Assembly (NCBI GenBank): GCA_018268715.1
Contig: JAFDVZ010000007.1
Location: 695,065 to 727,498, forward strand
Reading direction: 5' to 3'
DNA length: 32,434 nt
Source: Acidobacteriota bacterium
GTDB lineage: Bacteria > Acidobacteriota > Terriglobia > Bryobacterales > Bryobacteraceae
Made by a program: the position numbers and the translations under genes. Shown here one piece after another: positions 9,201-17,394 of the stretch (the first letter of the stretch is position 1; every line of letters starts with the position of its first letter). Under the pieces are notes generated by a model. It saw nothing but the letters and a program-made list of their open reading frames with translations. It was not told the DNA's origin and ran no database searches.

Positions 9201-9462
9201 GATTCAGTGGTGAGCCGGGCCATTCGACGAGTACGCCGCCGGAGGCGTCCTGCACGGCCAGCAACCGCCAGTCGGGGTCGAGCAGCGTCACCACGCCCCG
9301 AAGCGCGACCCGGTGGCCGCTGCTGAGCTCCGATTCCGACAGGCGGGTCAACTCCGATACGGACCGGATCGGCGCGGAGTTCCGGGGAGGGCGCGGGCAG
9401 CTTGTCAGGATCGACAGGGCCGCCAGCACCGCCGCCGTCCGGGGCGCCCGGCTAGGGATCAC
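6292..9462 (-). CDS. Hybrid sensor histidine kinase with OB-like periplasmic repeats and receiver domain
   Basis: Predicted 1,056-residue membrane sensor. The N-terminus looks like a lipoprotein signal with LTSC at residues 19-22. Residues about 50-635 hold at least four units of the pattern RVxxxGxVT...(L)QDxxxG (near 51-80, 261-292, 460-488 and 549-575), which suggests OB-fold-like beta domains outside the cytoplasm. One membrane helix lies at about 645-665. The kinase follows: HisKA with phospho-acceptor H701 in GGIAHDFNN, N-box NLAVNARDAMP near 808-818, DTGVGM and GTGLGLAAVFGIV. A C-terminal receiver at about 940-1053 has E945/D946, D991 in LLTDVVMPEMSG, and K1038. The stimulus is unknown. 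The start is GTG; TGGAG (9470-9474 on the complement) gives a 7-nt spacing. No separate response regulator is adjacent, so output may pass through a phosphorelay elsewhere. Confidence 0.9.
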   Translation of the reverse strand: MIPSRAPRTAAVLAALSILTSCPRPPRNSAPIRSVSELTRLSESELSSGHRVALRGVVTLLDPDWRLLAVQDASGGVLVEWPGSPLNLRLGASVEVIGASAVDNYVPSVVHASVRRIGEGEQPPTPVRTEPSSLACGGGLYRLVEVEFRPEEASFGDGSHTATFATRGPCGGLAAIGQVFRKYSPSSLAGKRLRVRGVPLASYSPSGELTQVRLMFESDADVDVLEPPTQEKPAAGGAPLHVLGSIQAVKALPREEAARGYTARVEGVVTAINSRHDGFFIQDGDTGMCVFLTEGRSPPPLGHRVRLTGRTEKGGFAPVVRQEAIEVLGPAPLPIPAKVVPGDIFHGWEENRWVEIEGVGVSVASEGTSHQLELFSGCGRVLVWFSDDNAPQRLLSLLDAKVVIHGVYSPLFTAQGALLGFRIFSTSPAAIRIVTPPQRDALPRTIASLSHFDPAGHPEQRIRVTGSVTYRDTHGRVNLQDGGVSLGVIGGALPPPPVNSRATVEGFLSPDSRAPQLEQIRWLDASPGDPVQPVRILADSLASGGYDGRLVSVEGFLENRQTSAGELQLHLAAGRFRFMASLDAPDSRSGFPDLRPGALLRLSGVCATSYAGDLAEIRTSRLWMRDARDIVILRPAPWLDLRRALYLASAASLMLVLALAWVAWLRHRIVVQMEIRSRLEEQLVHAQRLEGIGRLAGGIAHDFNNYLTVILGYSSLLLDIPSLQGSVRRHLSAIRDVGEKAAALTHQLLAFSRKQVLQPVPCDLNEIIVQAKGTLLPLIGEHIEIEIREGLIELVSIDPAQFLRVLVNLAVNARDAMPNGGRLIFETSGRQIGAGHPALADGLRPGRYVCVSVTDTGVGMDAQTASHIFDPFFTTKGPGRGTGLGLAAVFGIVKQSHGHIEVQSSPGHGACFIIHLPVVGPLEPRRDPEALSTHQPGCERILVVEDQESVRSLVREGLELNGYQVTEARTPQDALDLLADPANRFHLLLTDVVMPEMSGPELADQAKARRPDLRVLFMSGYLADDSRGVPGNAVYLEKPFTAAQVTVAVRRALASK

Positions 9463-9591
9463 CGGTCGGCTCCAGCGCAGTTCGAAGCGACGCGCACGAC
9501 CGCATCATGTCGCAGATTTGGGCCCCGCGCAAGAGCATTTTGCGGCAATTGTGGCGGAAATACGTCCTAATATTAACGAATTAACCTCTAA

Positions 9592-9608
9592 CCGCGCCCA
9601 GGGCGCGG
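9592..9608 (-). terminator. Possible terminator hairpin after NHL protein gene
   Basis: CCGCGCCC (9592-9599) and GGGCGCGG (9601-9608) form a near-continuous palindrome two bases after the stop codon of the minus-strand NHL gene. The usable stem is about 7 bp with a 3-nt loop. On the minus strand it is followed by TTAGAGGTTAATT, which is T-rich but not a clean T run, so termination is likely but not certain. The rest of the 148-bp gap to the kinase start is AT-rich (TTAATATTA core) and may hold the kinase promoter; no confident -35/-10 pair was found. Confidence 0.45.
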
Positions 9609-9610
9609 CG

Positions 9611-12442
9611 TCAACGGACGGCCAGCGTCACAGCCGGCTGAGCCGGGAATGAGCCGATCACGACGCTGACCGGCGCGCGGTCGCTAGCCGTGACGCCGGA
9701 CGGAATTCGCACGTTAATCTGCATCAGACCGGCCGCCTGCGGCGCGGCCCCCGCGTACAGGATTTCGGCGGCGATCCCCTGAATCGATACCGAGACCGGC
9801 AGCACGGGCTTCGGCAGCACGGTGGAGCCGATCAACTGGCCGGAGGCGCCGGAGGGAATCGTCTGGCCTTCGCCGGTCAGGTACAGCGACACGATGGAGC
9901 CGACAGGAGCCGGTGCGGCGGCGCTGTTGATGGAGCCCGCCTGGTTCACCGCGGCGGCCTGGCCCACGCCGCTCTGATCGGCGGTGAACAAGCCGGGCGC
10001 GGCGTCTCGCACGGCGATGTCGAAGGAGTCGCCGATCAGGCCCTGCACCTCCACCTGCACCCGCACGATGGACTTTCCGGCCACGCTGTAGGGCACGATG
10101 GCGTTGATCTGCGAAAGGCCGGCGTAGAGCAGCGGGGCGGCCACGCCGTCGAACAGAACCCGGGTCCCCGACAGCGCGGAGCCGATCACGCCGTTGATCA
10201 CCGTGCCCGAGACGCCCGTCACCGGACCCAGCCGGCTTCCGAAGATGCTGACCGCTTCGCCGGGCGCGATGGGTCCGGCCACCTGGCTGGCCGCGTTCTG
10301 AATGGTGCGAATGGAGATGGACTGGGCGGTCAGGCGGCGGACGCGGTTGGCGTCCTGATCGGAGAAGTACACGTTGCCCTGCACGTCGGCGGCGACGGCG
10401 CGGGGGCTGTTGAGCATGGCGCCCAGGGCGGAGACGCCTTCGCCGGGATCCCCCAGGTCGCCCGCGCCGGCGATGGTGCGGATGTAGCCGTTCGGGGCGA
10501 TGGCGCGGATGCGGTCGTTCAGCAGGTCGGCGACAAAAAGGTTGTTGCTCGCGTCGAAGGCGAGCCCCGCGGGCAGGAACAGCCGCGCCTGCGAGGCGGG
10601 TCCGCCGTCGCCCGAAAATCCGCTGGCGCCCGTGCCGGCGTAGGTGGTGATGTTCAGCGTGCCTGCCTCCACGCGGCGGATGCGGTTGTTGAAGTAGTCG
10701 GCGATGTAGACGTTGTTCGACGCGTCGATGGCGATGCCGCGCGGGTAGTCGAACCGGGCGTAGCGGGCAGGCTGGTTGTCTCCCGCGTAGCCGGGCGTTC
10801 CGTTGGCGTCGCCGGCGAAGGGGCCGATGTTGCCGGCGCGGTCGACCACGCGGATCCGGTTGTTGCCGGAATCGACGATGTAGACGTTGCCGGCGCGGTC
10901 GACGGCGACGGCGTTGGGCTGATAAAAAGTGGCGAGCGTGGCCATGCCGCCGTCGCCGGTGTTGCCGGGCGTCCCTGACCCGGCGTAGGTGGAGATGATG
11001 CCGGCGGTGATGCGGCGGACGACGTGGTTGCCCGAATCGGCGATGTACAGGTTTCCGGCCGAATCGAAGGCGAGGCCGTCCGGGCTGCTCAGCTGCGCGC
11101 GGTTGGCGTAGGCGTTGTCGCCTGAGTATCCCGCCACGCCGTTGCCGGCGGCGGTGGTGATGGTTCCATCGGTGGCCACGCGGCGGACGCGGTGGTTTGA
11201 AGTGTCGGCGATGTACAGGTTGCCGCTCGAGTCGAAGGCCACGCCCGAGGGCTGAAACAGCAGCGCCTTCGCCGAGGGCCCGCCGTCGCCCGCGGCCGGG
11301 TCGGAGCCGGCCACCGTCGCGATGACGCCTTGCGGGGAGATGCGGCGGATGCGGTGATTGCCCGAATCGGCGAAGTAGACCGCGCCGGAAAGGTCCACCG
11401 AAATGGAGGTCGGGCCGTTCAGCAGGGCCGCCGAGGCTGGGCCGTTGTCGCCCGCAAATCCCGCCGATGCGCCGCCCGCGATGGTGGAGATGACGCCGTT
11501 CGAGGCGATCTTCCGGATGCGGTGGTTGCCGGTGTCGGCGATGAACACGTTACCCAACCCGTCGGCCGCTACTCCGGCGGGCGCGCGCACGCTGGCGAGC
11601 GAGGCCGATCCGCCGTCGCCCGTGAAACCGGGGCTGCCGACTCCCGCCACCGTGTAGATGGAGCCGTCGGTGGTCACCTTGCGGATCCGGTTATTGCCCG
11701 TGTCCGCGATATAGATGTTGCCCGCGGCGTCCAGCGCGAAGGCCTTGGGCGACGCCAGTTGCGCCTGCACGGCGGGTCCCTGATCCCCGAAATAGCCGAG
11801 TACGCCGGAGCCCGCCACCGTCGAGATCTTGCCGCCCACGGTGAAGCGGCGCAGGCGGGCGTTGTTGGAATCGAGCACCAGGATGGCGCCGGTGCGGTCG
11901 ACAGCGATGTCGCGCGGGTCGTTCAACTGCGCGTTGGCGGCCAGGTCTCCGTCGCCCGCCGCGCCCGGAGTTCCGGTTCCCGCGATGGTGGTGATCGTTC
12001 CGGTGGTGGATACGCGGCGAACGCGCTGGTTCGAGGTGTCGACGATGAGGAGATCGCCGTTGGGTCCCAACACGGCCTTGGATGGGTAGGCCAGTTGCGC
12101 GGAACCTGCCGGACCGTTGTCTCCGCCGAAGCCCACCGTGGAGCCGGCGATGGTGGTGATGGTTCCCGAAGGAGTCAGCTTGCGGATGCGGCCGTCGCCT
12201 GAGTCGGCGAGGTAGAGAGTCCCCGAGTTATCCACCGAAACGCCCTGCGGCGACCACAGCAGGGCGGACGTTCCCGGGCCGTTGTCGCCCAACAGGCGCG
12301 GCGCTCCGGCCACTGTTTCGACAAAGTAAGTTCCGCTTTGCGCGGCGGCTCCAGCGACGAGAATCCACGACAGAACCGAGGCGCGGAACAGGGCGGTTTG
12401 CGCCCGGCGTGAGACTGGTTGATGTTGCATTTCGAGTTTCAT
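9611..12442 (-). CDS. Secreted NHL-repeat beta-propeller protein with Solibacter-type C-terminal domain
   Basis: Predicted exported protein of 943 residues. After a signal sequence (hydrophobic core about 19-34, ending GAAAQSG) come twelve NHL units of the form P-x-G-(L/V)-A-(F/V)-D-x-x-G-N-(L/V)-Y-I-A-D-(S/T)-G-N-(H/N)-R-(I/V)-R-(K/R), each about 55 residues and each ending near (T/S)T(I/V/Y)AG, with GD(N/G)GPA-like loops. Twelve units fit two six-bladed propellers. The last about 240 residues, after RTIQNAASQVAGPIAPGEAVSIFGSR... and with AAEILYAGAAPQAAGLMQINVRIP near the end, match the pattern of the TIGR03437 'Solibacter uncharacterized C-terminal domain', typical of large exported proteins in this group. 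The ligand is unknown; NHL propellers usually bind proteins or sugars. An alternative ATG lies four codons in (12430). A -10-like TACAAT lies at 12472-12477 on the complement. Confidence 0.88.
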   Translation of the reverse strand: MKLEMQHQPVSRRAQTALFRASVLSWILVAGAAAQSGTYFVETVAGAPRLLGDNGPGTSALLWSPQGVSVDNSGTLYLADSGDGRIRKLTPSGTITTIAGSTVGFGGDNGPAGSAQLAYPSKAVLGPNGDLLIVDTSNQRVRRVSTTGTITTIAGTGTPGAAGDGDLAANAQLNDPRDIAVDRTGAILVLDSNNARLRRFTVGGKISTVAGSGVLGYFGDQGPAVQAQLASPKAFALDAAGNIYIADTGNNRIRKVTTDGSIYTVAGVGSPGFTGDGGSASLASVRAPAGVAADGLGNVFIADTGNHRIRKIASNGVISTIAGGASAGFAGDNGPASAALLNGPTSISVDLSGAVYFADSGNHRIRRISPQGVIATVAGSDPAAGDGGPSAKALLFQPSGVAFDSSGNLYIADTSNHRVRRVATDGTITTAAGNGVAGYSGDNAYANRAQLSSPDGLAFDSAGNLYIADSGNHVVRRITAGIISTYAGSGTPGNTGDGGMATLATFYQPNAVAVDRAGNVYIVDSGNNRIRVVDRAGNIGPFAGDANGTPGYAGDNQPARYARFDYPRGIAIDASNNVYIADYFNNRIRRVEAGTLNITTYAGTGASGFSGDGGPASQARLFLPAGLAFDASNNLFVADLLNDRIRAIAPNGYIRTIAGAGDLGDPGEGVSALGAMLNSPRAVAADVQGNVYFSDQDANRVRRLTAQSISIRTIQNAASQVAGPIAPGEAVSIFGSRLGPVTGVSGTVINGVIGSALSGTRVLFDGVAAPLLYAGLSQINAIVPYSVAGKSIVRVQVEVQGLIGDSFDIAVRDAAPGLFTADQSGVGQAAAVNQAGSINSAAAPAPVGSIVSLYLTGEGQTIPSGASGQLIGSTVLPKPVLPVSVSIQGIAAEILYAGAAPQAAGLMQINVRIPSGVTASDRAPVSVVIGSFPAQPAVTLAVR

Positions 12443-12511
12443 ACGCCGAGGGCGGCGTGGCCAACAGTTGAATTGTAACCTGTGACCCCCCGGCGGCCGC
12501 TGAAAGAACTG

Positions 12512-12517
12512 GATAAT
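12512..12517 (+). promoter_or_regulatory. Candidate -10 hexamer directly before ygiD
   Basis: GATAAT ends 7 nt before the ATG at 12525, the distance expected if transcription begins at or within a base of the start codon. The only Shine-Dalgarno-like bases, GGAG at 12519-12522, are too close to the ATG (2 nt) to work well. No convincing -35 was found, so this is a suggestion based on position. Confidence 0.35.
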
Positions 12518-12524
12518 TGGAGAT

Positions 12525-13295
12525 ATGTTGCCCGCGATATTCCTTGGTCACGGAAATCCGATGCACGCCATCGACGATAACGAGTATACGCGCGCCTGGA
12601 GCGGCGTCGGAGAGTCCTTCGAACGGCCCCGGGCGATCCTTGCGATTTCGGCGCATTGGTATGTGCCGGAGACGGGAGTAACGGTGTCAACGGCGCCGCG
12701 TACGATTCATGATTTCGGCGGATTTCCGCCCGAATTATACGCGGTGCGATATCCGGCGCCGGGCGATCCGGCCCTGGCGCGCCGAGTGGCGGGATTACTT
12801 GCGCCGCTCGAGGTGACGCTCGATGAATCGTGGGGGCTGGATCATGGAACGTGGTCGGTGCTGAAGCACGTCTACCCGTCGGCCGACATTCCGGTGGTGC
12901 AGTTGAGCCTGGATCGCCGGCGGGCCGCGACGTTTCACTACGAGGTGGGCGAGCGCCTGGCGCCATTGCGCGAGGAAGGCGTGCTGATTCTGGGCAGCGG
13001 CAACCTGGTGCACAACCTGCGCGCCTACGCCTGGGGCCGCCAGGATGCGGAGCCCTATGACTGGGCGCTGCGGTTTGAACGTACGGCTCGGGAACTGATG
13101 CTGGCGGGCCGGTTCCGCGAGTTGGTGGAATATGAGAAACTCGGCCGCGATGCGTTGCTCGCCTCGCCGACTCCCGATCACTACCTGCCGTTGCTCTATG
13201 TGCTGGCGGCGGCGCGGACCGGCGAACCGCTGGCCTTTCCCGTGGAGGGAGTTGATGGCGGATCCATCTCCATGCTCTCGGTGCGGGTGGGCTGA
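12525..13295 (+). CDS. ygiD: 4,5-DOPA extradiol dioxygenase family protein (YgiD-like)
   Basis: Cytoplasmic metal-dependent enzyme of 256 residues, close to the length of E. coli YgiD, in the class III extradiol ring-cleavage (LigB-like) superfamily. Four histidines sit where the family binds its metal: H9 in IFLGHGNPM, H44 in ISAHWYV, H163 in GSGNLVHNL, and H219 in TPDHYLPLL. The first two are 35 residues apart, as in the E. coli protein. LDHGTWSVLKHVYP is also typical. Family members open catechol rings such as L-DOPA, but the natural substrate in most bacteria is unclear. PepD follows after 15 nt on the same strand, so the two may share a transcript. Confidence 0.9.
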   Translation: MLPAIFLGHGNPMHAIDDNEYTRAWSGVGESFERPRAILAISAHWYVPETGVTVSTAPRTIHDFGGFPPELYAVRYPAPGDPALARRVAGLLAPLEVTLDESWGLDHGTWSVLKHVYPSADIPVVQLSLDRRRAATFHYEVGERLAPLREEGVLILGSGNLVHNLRAYAWGRQDAEPYDWALRFERTARELMLAGRFRELVEYEKLGRDALLASPTPDHYLPLLYVLAAARTGEPLAFPVEGVDGGSISMLSVRVG

Positions 13296-13310
13296 TACCA
13301 TCGAACTCGT

Positions 13311-14723
13311 ATGACCATCGACACGCTCGAACCGAAAGCCATCTTCCGCCACTTCGCGGCGCTCGCGGCGATCCCACGCGCTTCGGGCAAGGAAGCGGCC
13401 GCCCGGGCCTACGTCCTGGAACAGGCCTCCCGATTGGGACTCGAGGCGATTCAGGATTCGGCAGGCAACGTGGTGATCCGCAAGCCCGCGAGCCCCGGGC
13501 GCGAGAGTGCTCCCATGGCGGCGCTGCAATCGCACCTCGACATGGTGTGCGAGAAGAACGAAGGCACGGCGCACGACTTCGACGTCGATCCCATCCAGTT
13601 GGTGGTCGACGGCGACTGGCTGAAGGCCGCGGGCACCACGCTCGGGGCCGATAACGGCGTCGGAGTGGCGTCGGCGCTGGCGGTGTTGGAGAGCGCCGAT
13701 ATCGCGCACGGGCCGCTCGAATTCGTCTTCACCATCGACGAAGAGGTGGGGTTGGCCGGCGCGTCGGACTTCACGCCGGGTCTGCTCCGGTCGAAATACT
13801 TCCTCAACCTGGACGGCGAGGAGGAAGGGACCCTGTGCATCGGCTGCGCGGGCGGCCTGAACACGGTGGCTCGGAGGACCTTCGCGTTGAAGCCGGCCGG
13901 CGCTGGCGCGGCGTGGCGTGTGAAGGTGGCCGGGCTGGCCGGCGGACATTCGGGCATCGACATCGAAAAGGGGCGCGGCAATGCGCTGCGCATCCTGGGC
14001 CGCGTGCTGGAGGCGCTGGGCGCCGAGATCGCCGAAATCCACGGCGGCAGCAAGCGCAACGCGATTCCTCGCGAGGCTTGGGCGGTGATCGTGAGTGAGT
14101 CGGAGTTAGCCGGGAAGATCGCCGCGCTCGAAGCCGAAGTAAAGGCCGAGTTAGGCGCCTTCGACCCCCGCGTGCGCATCGAGTTACAAACGGCGGACCG
14201 TCCCGCCCAGGTGCTGGACGGCGGCGCCGCCATCGCCCGCCTGCTCGCCTGCCAGCATCACGGCGTGCTGGCCATGAGTCCCGACGTTCCGGGCTTGGTG
14301 CAGACGTCGACGAACCTGGCCACCATCGACACCGTGGGCGGCGCGGTGGAGATCGCCACCAGCCAGCGTAGCGCCATCGAAGCGAGCAAGCAGGCGGCCG
14401 GACGCATGGTCTCCGCCATTTTCCACCTGGCCGGCTTCGACACCGAGCAGGGCGGCGGCTATCCGGGATGGAAGCCCGAGCCGGAAAGCGGCATCGTGAA
14501 GCTCTCGCAGGCCGTCCACGCCGACGTGCTGGGCGAAACGCCGCGGCTGGTGGCCATGCACGCGGGCCTGGAATGCGGCGTCATCGGCGAAAAACATTCC
14601 GGCATGGAGATGATTTCCTTCGGCCCGCACATCATCGACGTGCACAGCCCCAGCGAGCGGCTGAAGATTTCCTCGGTGGCCCCCTTCTGGAAGTTCCTGA
14701 AGGCGCTGCTCGAGCGGCTGTAG
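13311..14723 (+). CDS. pepD: Aminoacyl-histidine dipeptidase (PepD, M20 family)
   Basis: Cytosolic zinc dipeptidase of 470 residues that would cleave Xaa-His and other dipeptides. Metal and catalytic positions of the M20C family are present: H75 and D77 in LQSHLDMVCEKN, D114 in LGADNGVGVA, E144/E145 in TIDEEVGLAG, D168 in FLNLDGEEEG, and H445 in IIDVHSPSERL. AGGHSGIDIEKGRGNALRIL matches the lid/dimerisation domain. It starts 15 nt after ygiD with no clear Shine-Dalgarno; TACCAT at 13296-13301 lies 9 nt before the ATG and could be a -10 element. It converges on the ADOP permease gene with only 3 nt between stop codons. Confidence 0.92.
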   Translation: MTIDTLEPKAIFRHFAALAAIPRASGKEAAARAYVLEQASRLGLEAIQDSAGNVVIRKPASPGRESAPMAALQSHLDMVCEKNEGTAHDFDVDPIQLVVDGDWLKAAGTTLGADNGVGVASALAVLESADIAHGPLEFVFTIDEEVGLAGASDFTPGLLRSKYFLNLDGEEEGTLCIGCAGGLNTVARRTFALKPAGAGAAWRVKVAGLAGGHSGIDIEKGRGNALRILGRVLEALGAEIAEIHGGSKRNAIPREAWAVIVSESELAGKIAALEAEVKAELGAFDPRVRIELQTADRPAQVLDGGAAIARLLACQHHGVLAMSPDVPGLVQTSTNLATIDTVGGAVEIATSQRSAIEASKQAAGRMVSAIFHLAGFDTEQGGGYPGWKPEPESGIVKLSQAVHADVLGETPRLVAMHAGLECGVIGEKHSGMEMISFGPHIIDVHSPSERLKISSVAPFWKFLKALLERL

Positions 14724-14726
14724 CCG

Positions 14727-17393
14727 TCACTCATCCCGCAACGTGTCCGCGGCGCTGATGCGCGCGATGCGCAGCGCCGGCAGAACGCAGGCCGCCGCGG
14801 ACACGGCCAGCAACAACGCTCCCACGGCGGCGTAGGTGGCCGGATCGAGCGTGCCCACGCCGTGTACGGAGCCGCTCAGAATGCGCGAACACGCCGCCGC
14901 GATGGCGCCTCCCGCCACGGTGCTGACCGCCGCCAGCGCGACCACGGGGACCGCCACCGTGGCTGCGGCCCGCGCCGCCGTCGAGCCCAGCGCCATGCGG
15001 ATGCCGATTTCGCGCGCCCGCTGCGCCACTGAGTTCGCCACCAGCCCGTAAACGCCCACCGTGGCGAGCGTCAGCGCCAATGCGGCCAACGCTCCCAGGA
15101 TCCCGGTCTGCACGCGTTGCGAGAGCAGCGTCTCGTCCCGCACTTCGTCGAGCGCCTGGAACGCCGCGAACGGAAGCGACGGATCGCTCTGCTCCACCGC
15201 GCGGCGCATGCCCTCCACCAACTGCTGCCGCGCGCCCGACGCCCGCACCAGCCATTTGGGAGCGAACCAGGTGTGGATCAGCCGGAAGAATCCGTCCTCC
15301 ATCTGCGCCGCCGGCACGTACATCGTGGGCATCGGCGCCAGCGGTCCGGCGTCGCCCCAACTGGGCCGCTGCTGTATGTCTCCCACCACGCCCACGATGG
15401 TTCTCCGCTCTTTACCGGTAATCACCGTGGCGCCCATCGGGGTGCGCCCGTCCATGTAGCGCCGCGCGAATTCCTGATTCACGATCGCCGCGCCGGGCGC
15501 TCCCGCCGTGTCATGTCCGTCGAAATCGCGCCCCGCGATCATCGGGATTCTCAGCGTGCGGAAGTAGCCCGGCGTCACATAGCTCATGGAGACGATCGTG
15601 GATTTCCCCTCCGCGCCGTCGCTTGCGGGCCAGCGGAACCCGTTGTTCAGCCAGCGTTCGTAGGGCACATGCAAGCCGACCGCCGCCGACTCGACGCCCG
15701 GCAGTTCGCGGATGCGGTCGAGCGTCTCGTTGAACAGGCGGTTCCCCGCCGCCGTTGTGGCGTAGCGCGCGTCCTGCAGCGACAGGCTGGCGGCCAGCAC
15801 GCCGGCGCCGTCAAAGCCCGGCGTCAGGTTGCGCAGGTGCTGGAAGGTGCGGATCAGCAGTCCGGCGCCCACCAGCAGGACCATGCTCATGGCGATCTCA
15901 CCGGCCACCAGCAACCGCCGAGGCCAGCGCGCCGAGCCTCCCGCGACGCCCCTCCCGCCGCCTTCGGTGAGCCCCGCGCGGATATCGGTCCGCGCCGCCC
16001 GGAACGCGGGCAGCAGTCCGAACAGGACGCTGGTCAGAATCGCCACCGCGGAGGTCGCAAACAGCACGCGTCCATCCAGCCGCAACTCCTGCCAGACGCC
16101 GAGCGCCTGGTCGGCGAACCCCGAGAGTGCGCGGATGCCCGCATAGCCCACCGCCGCGCCCGCCGCTCCGCCCAGCATGGCGATCACCAGGCTTTCGGTC
16201 AGAAGTTGGCGCACCACCGGACCCTTGCCTCCGCCGAGCGCCATGCGGATCGCCATCTCGCGCGTCCTCCCGTTGGAGCGCACGATCAGCAACCCCGCCA
16301 CGTTCAGGCAGCCGATCAGCAGCACGATCCCCACGGCGGCCCACAGCAGGTAAAGCAGTTTGCCGATGCCGAAGGACATGACGCTCTGGACCGGTTCGAG
16401 CGTCCGGCGGACCGTGATTCCGGCCGGGATATGAAGGCCCTCGTTCAGCCGCTCCCCCAGCGCCTCGAACTCCGTGCCGGCCTGGGTCAACGTGGCGCCC
16501 GGCCGCACGCGGGCGAGCACCATGAAGTTGTTTCCGCTTCCCTCGCCGTGCGTGGTCGGGCGCAGTGGAGTCCACAGGTCGGCCTTGAACATCGGCCGCA
16601 GGCGTTCGGGCATAACGCCAACCACGATGTGGGGTTCGCCGGCGAGCAGCACCGGCGAGCCGATCGCTGTAGGGGCGCCGTTGAACAGCCGCATCCACAG
16701 GCCGTGCGAGAGGATGACGGCCGCCGGTCCGCCCTCGCGGTCCTCTTCGGCGCTGAACTCGCGTCCGAGGGCCGGCGCCGTGCCGAGAACGTCGAAATAT
16801 CCCGCCGTCACCCGGCTTTGCGACACATACTGCGCCTGGCCGTTGGCGGCGATATTGACGCCGGTCCAGCCGCCGCTCGAGGCCGCGTACGTCGCCTTGG
16901 AAGCGTGCGCGTGCAGCATCTCCCACGCCGCGCCGTCCTGCGAATTATCCTTCTCGACCTCCGCTCCGCCCTTGGAGATGACGGTGACCGCTTCGGCCAG
17001 CTTGTTCGGCTCGCGATAGGGCAGCGGGCGCAGCAGGGCTGCGTCGATGACGCTGAACATCGCCGTGTTCGCGCCGATGCACAGCGCCAGGGTGAGCGTC
17101 GCCGAGGCGGTGAAGCCTGGGCTATGGGCCAGCGTGCGCGCGGCGTAGCGAAGGTTGCGGGCGAACTCGTCGGGCAGCCGCAATCCGCGCTGCTCGCGGC
17201 ACTCCTGCTTGACGCGCTCCATCGTCCCGAACGCGATGGCGGCGCGCCGGCGGGCTTCCTCGGGCGTGGAGCCGGAGCGGATCAGGTCCCGTTCGCAGGC
17301 GTCGATGTGGAAGCGGAGTTCATCGGACATGCCGTGTTCGAAACGGCCGCGGCCGGTGAGCGCGGATAACAGCGAGCGAAGGCGCGAGAGCAT
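14727..17393 (-). CDS. ADOP-type duplicated FtsX/MacB permease
   Basis: Predicted 888-residue inner-membrane protein of the 'acidobacterial duplicated orphan permease' class. Residues about 1-85 are the cytoplasmic permease-prefix domain (MSDELRFHIDACERDLIRSG, then ARRRAAIAFGTMERVKQECR). RNLRYAARTLAHSPGFTASA then leads into the first membrane helix, followed by a MacB-like periplasmic core, an FtsX helix bundle around 345-465, a second periplasmic core and a final three-helix bundle around 765-880 (VYGLVANSVAQRAREIGIRMALG). Two MacB/FtsX halves in one chain and no ATPase in the neighbourhood are the defining traits. The family is thought to export unknown compounds. Its ATG lies one base after the PadR stop, so the two genes are almost certainly co-transcribed and co-regulated. 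Confidence 0.93.
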   Translation of the reverse strand: MLSRLRSLLSALTGRGRFEHGMSDELRFHIDACERDLIRSGSTPEEARRRAAIAFGTMERVKQECREQRGLRLPDEFARNLRYAARTLAHSPGFTASATLTLALCIGANTAMFSVIDAALLRPLPYREPNKLAEAVTVISKGGAEVEKDNSQDGAAWEMLHAHASKATYAASSGGWTGVNIAANGQAQYVSQSRVTAGYFDVLGTAPALGREFSAEEDREGGPAAVILSHGLWMRLFNGAPTAIGSPVLLAGEPHIVVGVMPERLRPMFKADLWTPLRPTTHGEGSGNNFMVLARVRPGATLTQAGTEFEALGERLNEGLHIPAGITVRRTLEPVQSVMSFGIGKLLYLLWAAVGIVLLIGCLNVAGLLIVRSNGRTREMAIRMALGGGKGPVVRQLLTESLVIAMLGGAAGAAVGYAGIRALSGFADQALGVWQELRLDGRVLFATSAVAILTSVLFGLLPAFRAARTDIRAGLTEGGGRGVAGGSARWPRRLLVAGEIAMSMVLLVGAGLLIRTFQHLRNLTPGFDGAGVLAASLSLQDARYATTAAGNRLFNETLDRIRELPGVESAAVGLHVPYERWLNNGFRWPASDGAEGKSTIVSMSYVTPGYFRTLRIPMIAGRDFDGHDTAGAPGAAIVNQEFARRYMDGRTPMGATVITGKERRTIVGVVGDIQQRPSWGDAGPLAPMPTMYVPAAQMEDGFFRLIHTWFAPKWLVRASGARQQLVEGMRRAVEQSDPSLPFAAFQALDEVRDETLLSQRVQTGILGALAALALTLATVGVYGLVANSVAQRAREIGIRMALGSTAARAAATVAVPVVALAAVSTVAGGAIAAACSRILSGSVHGVGTLDPATYAAVGALLLAVSAAACVLPALRIARISAADTLRDE

Positions 17394-17394
17394 G

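Noticed and set aside
15117-17369. Very long plus-strand open frame (750 codons) opposite the ADOP permease
   Set aside because: It is antisense to a clearly recognised gene; its product is Arg/His/Gln-rich with no family pattern, as expected from a high-GC complement.
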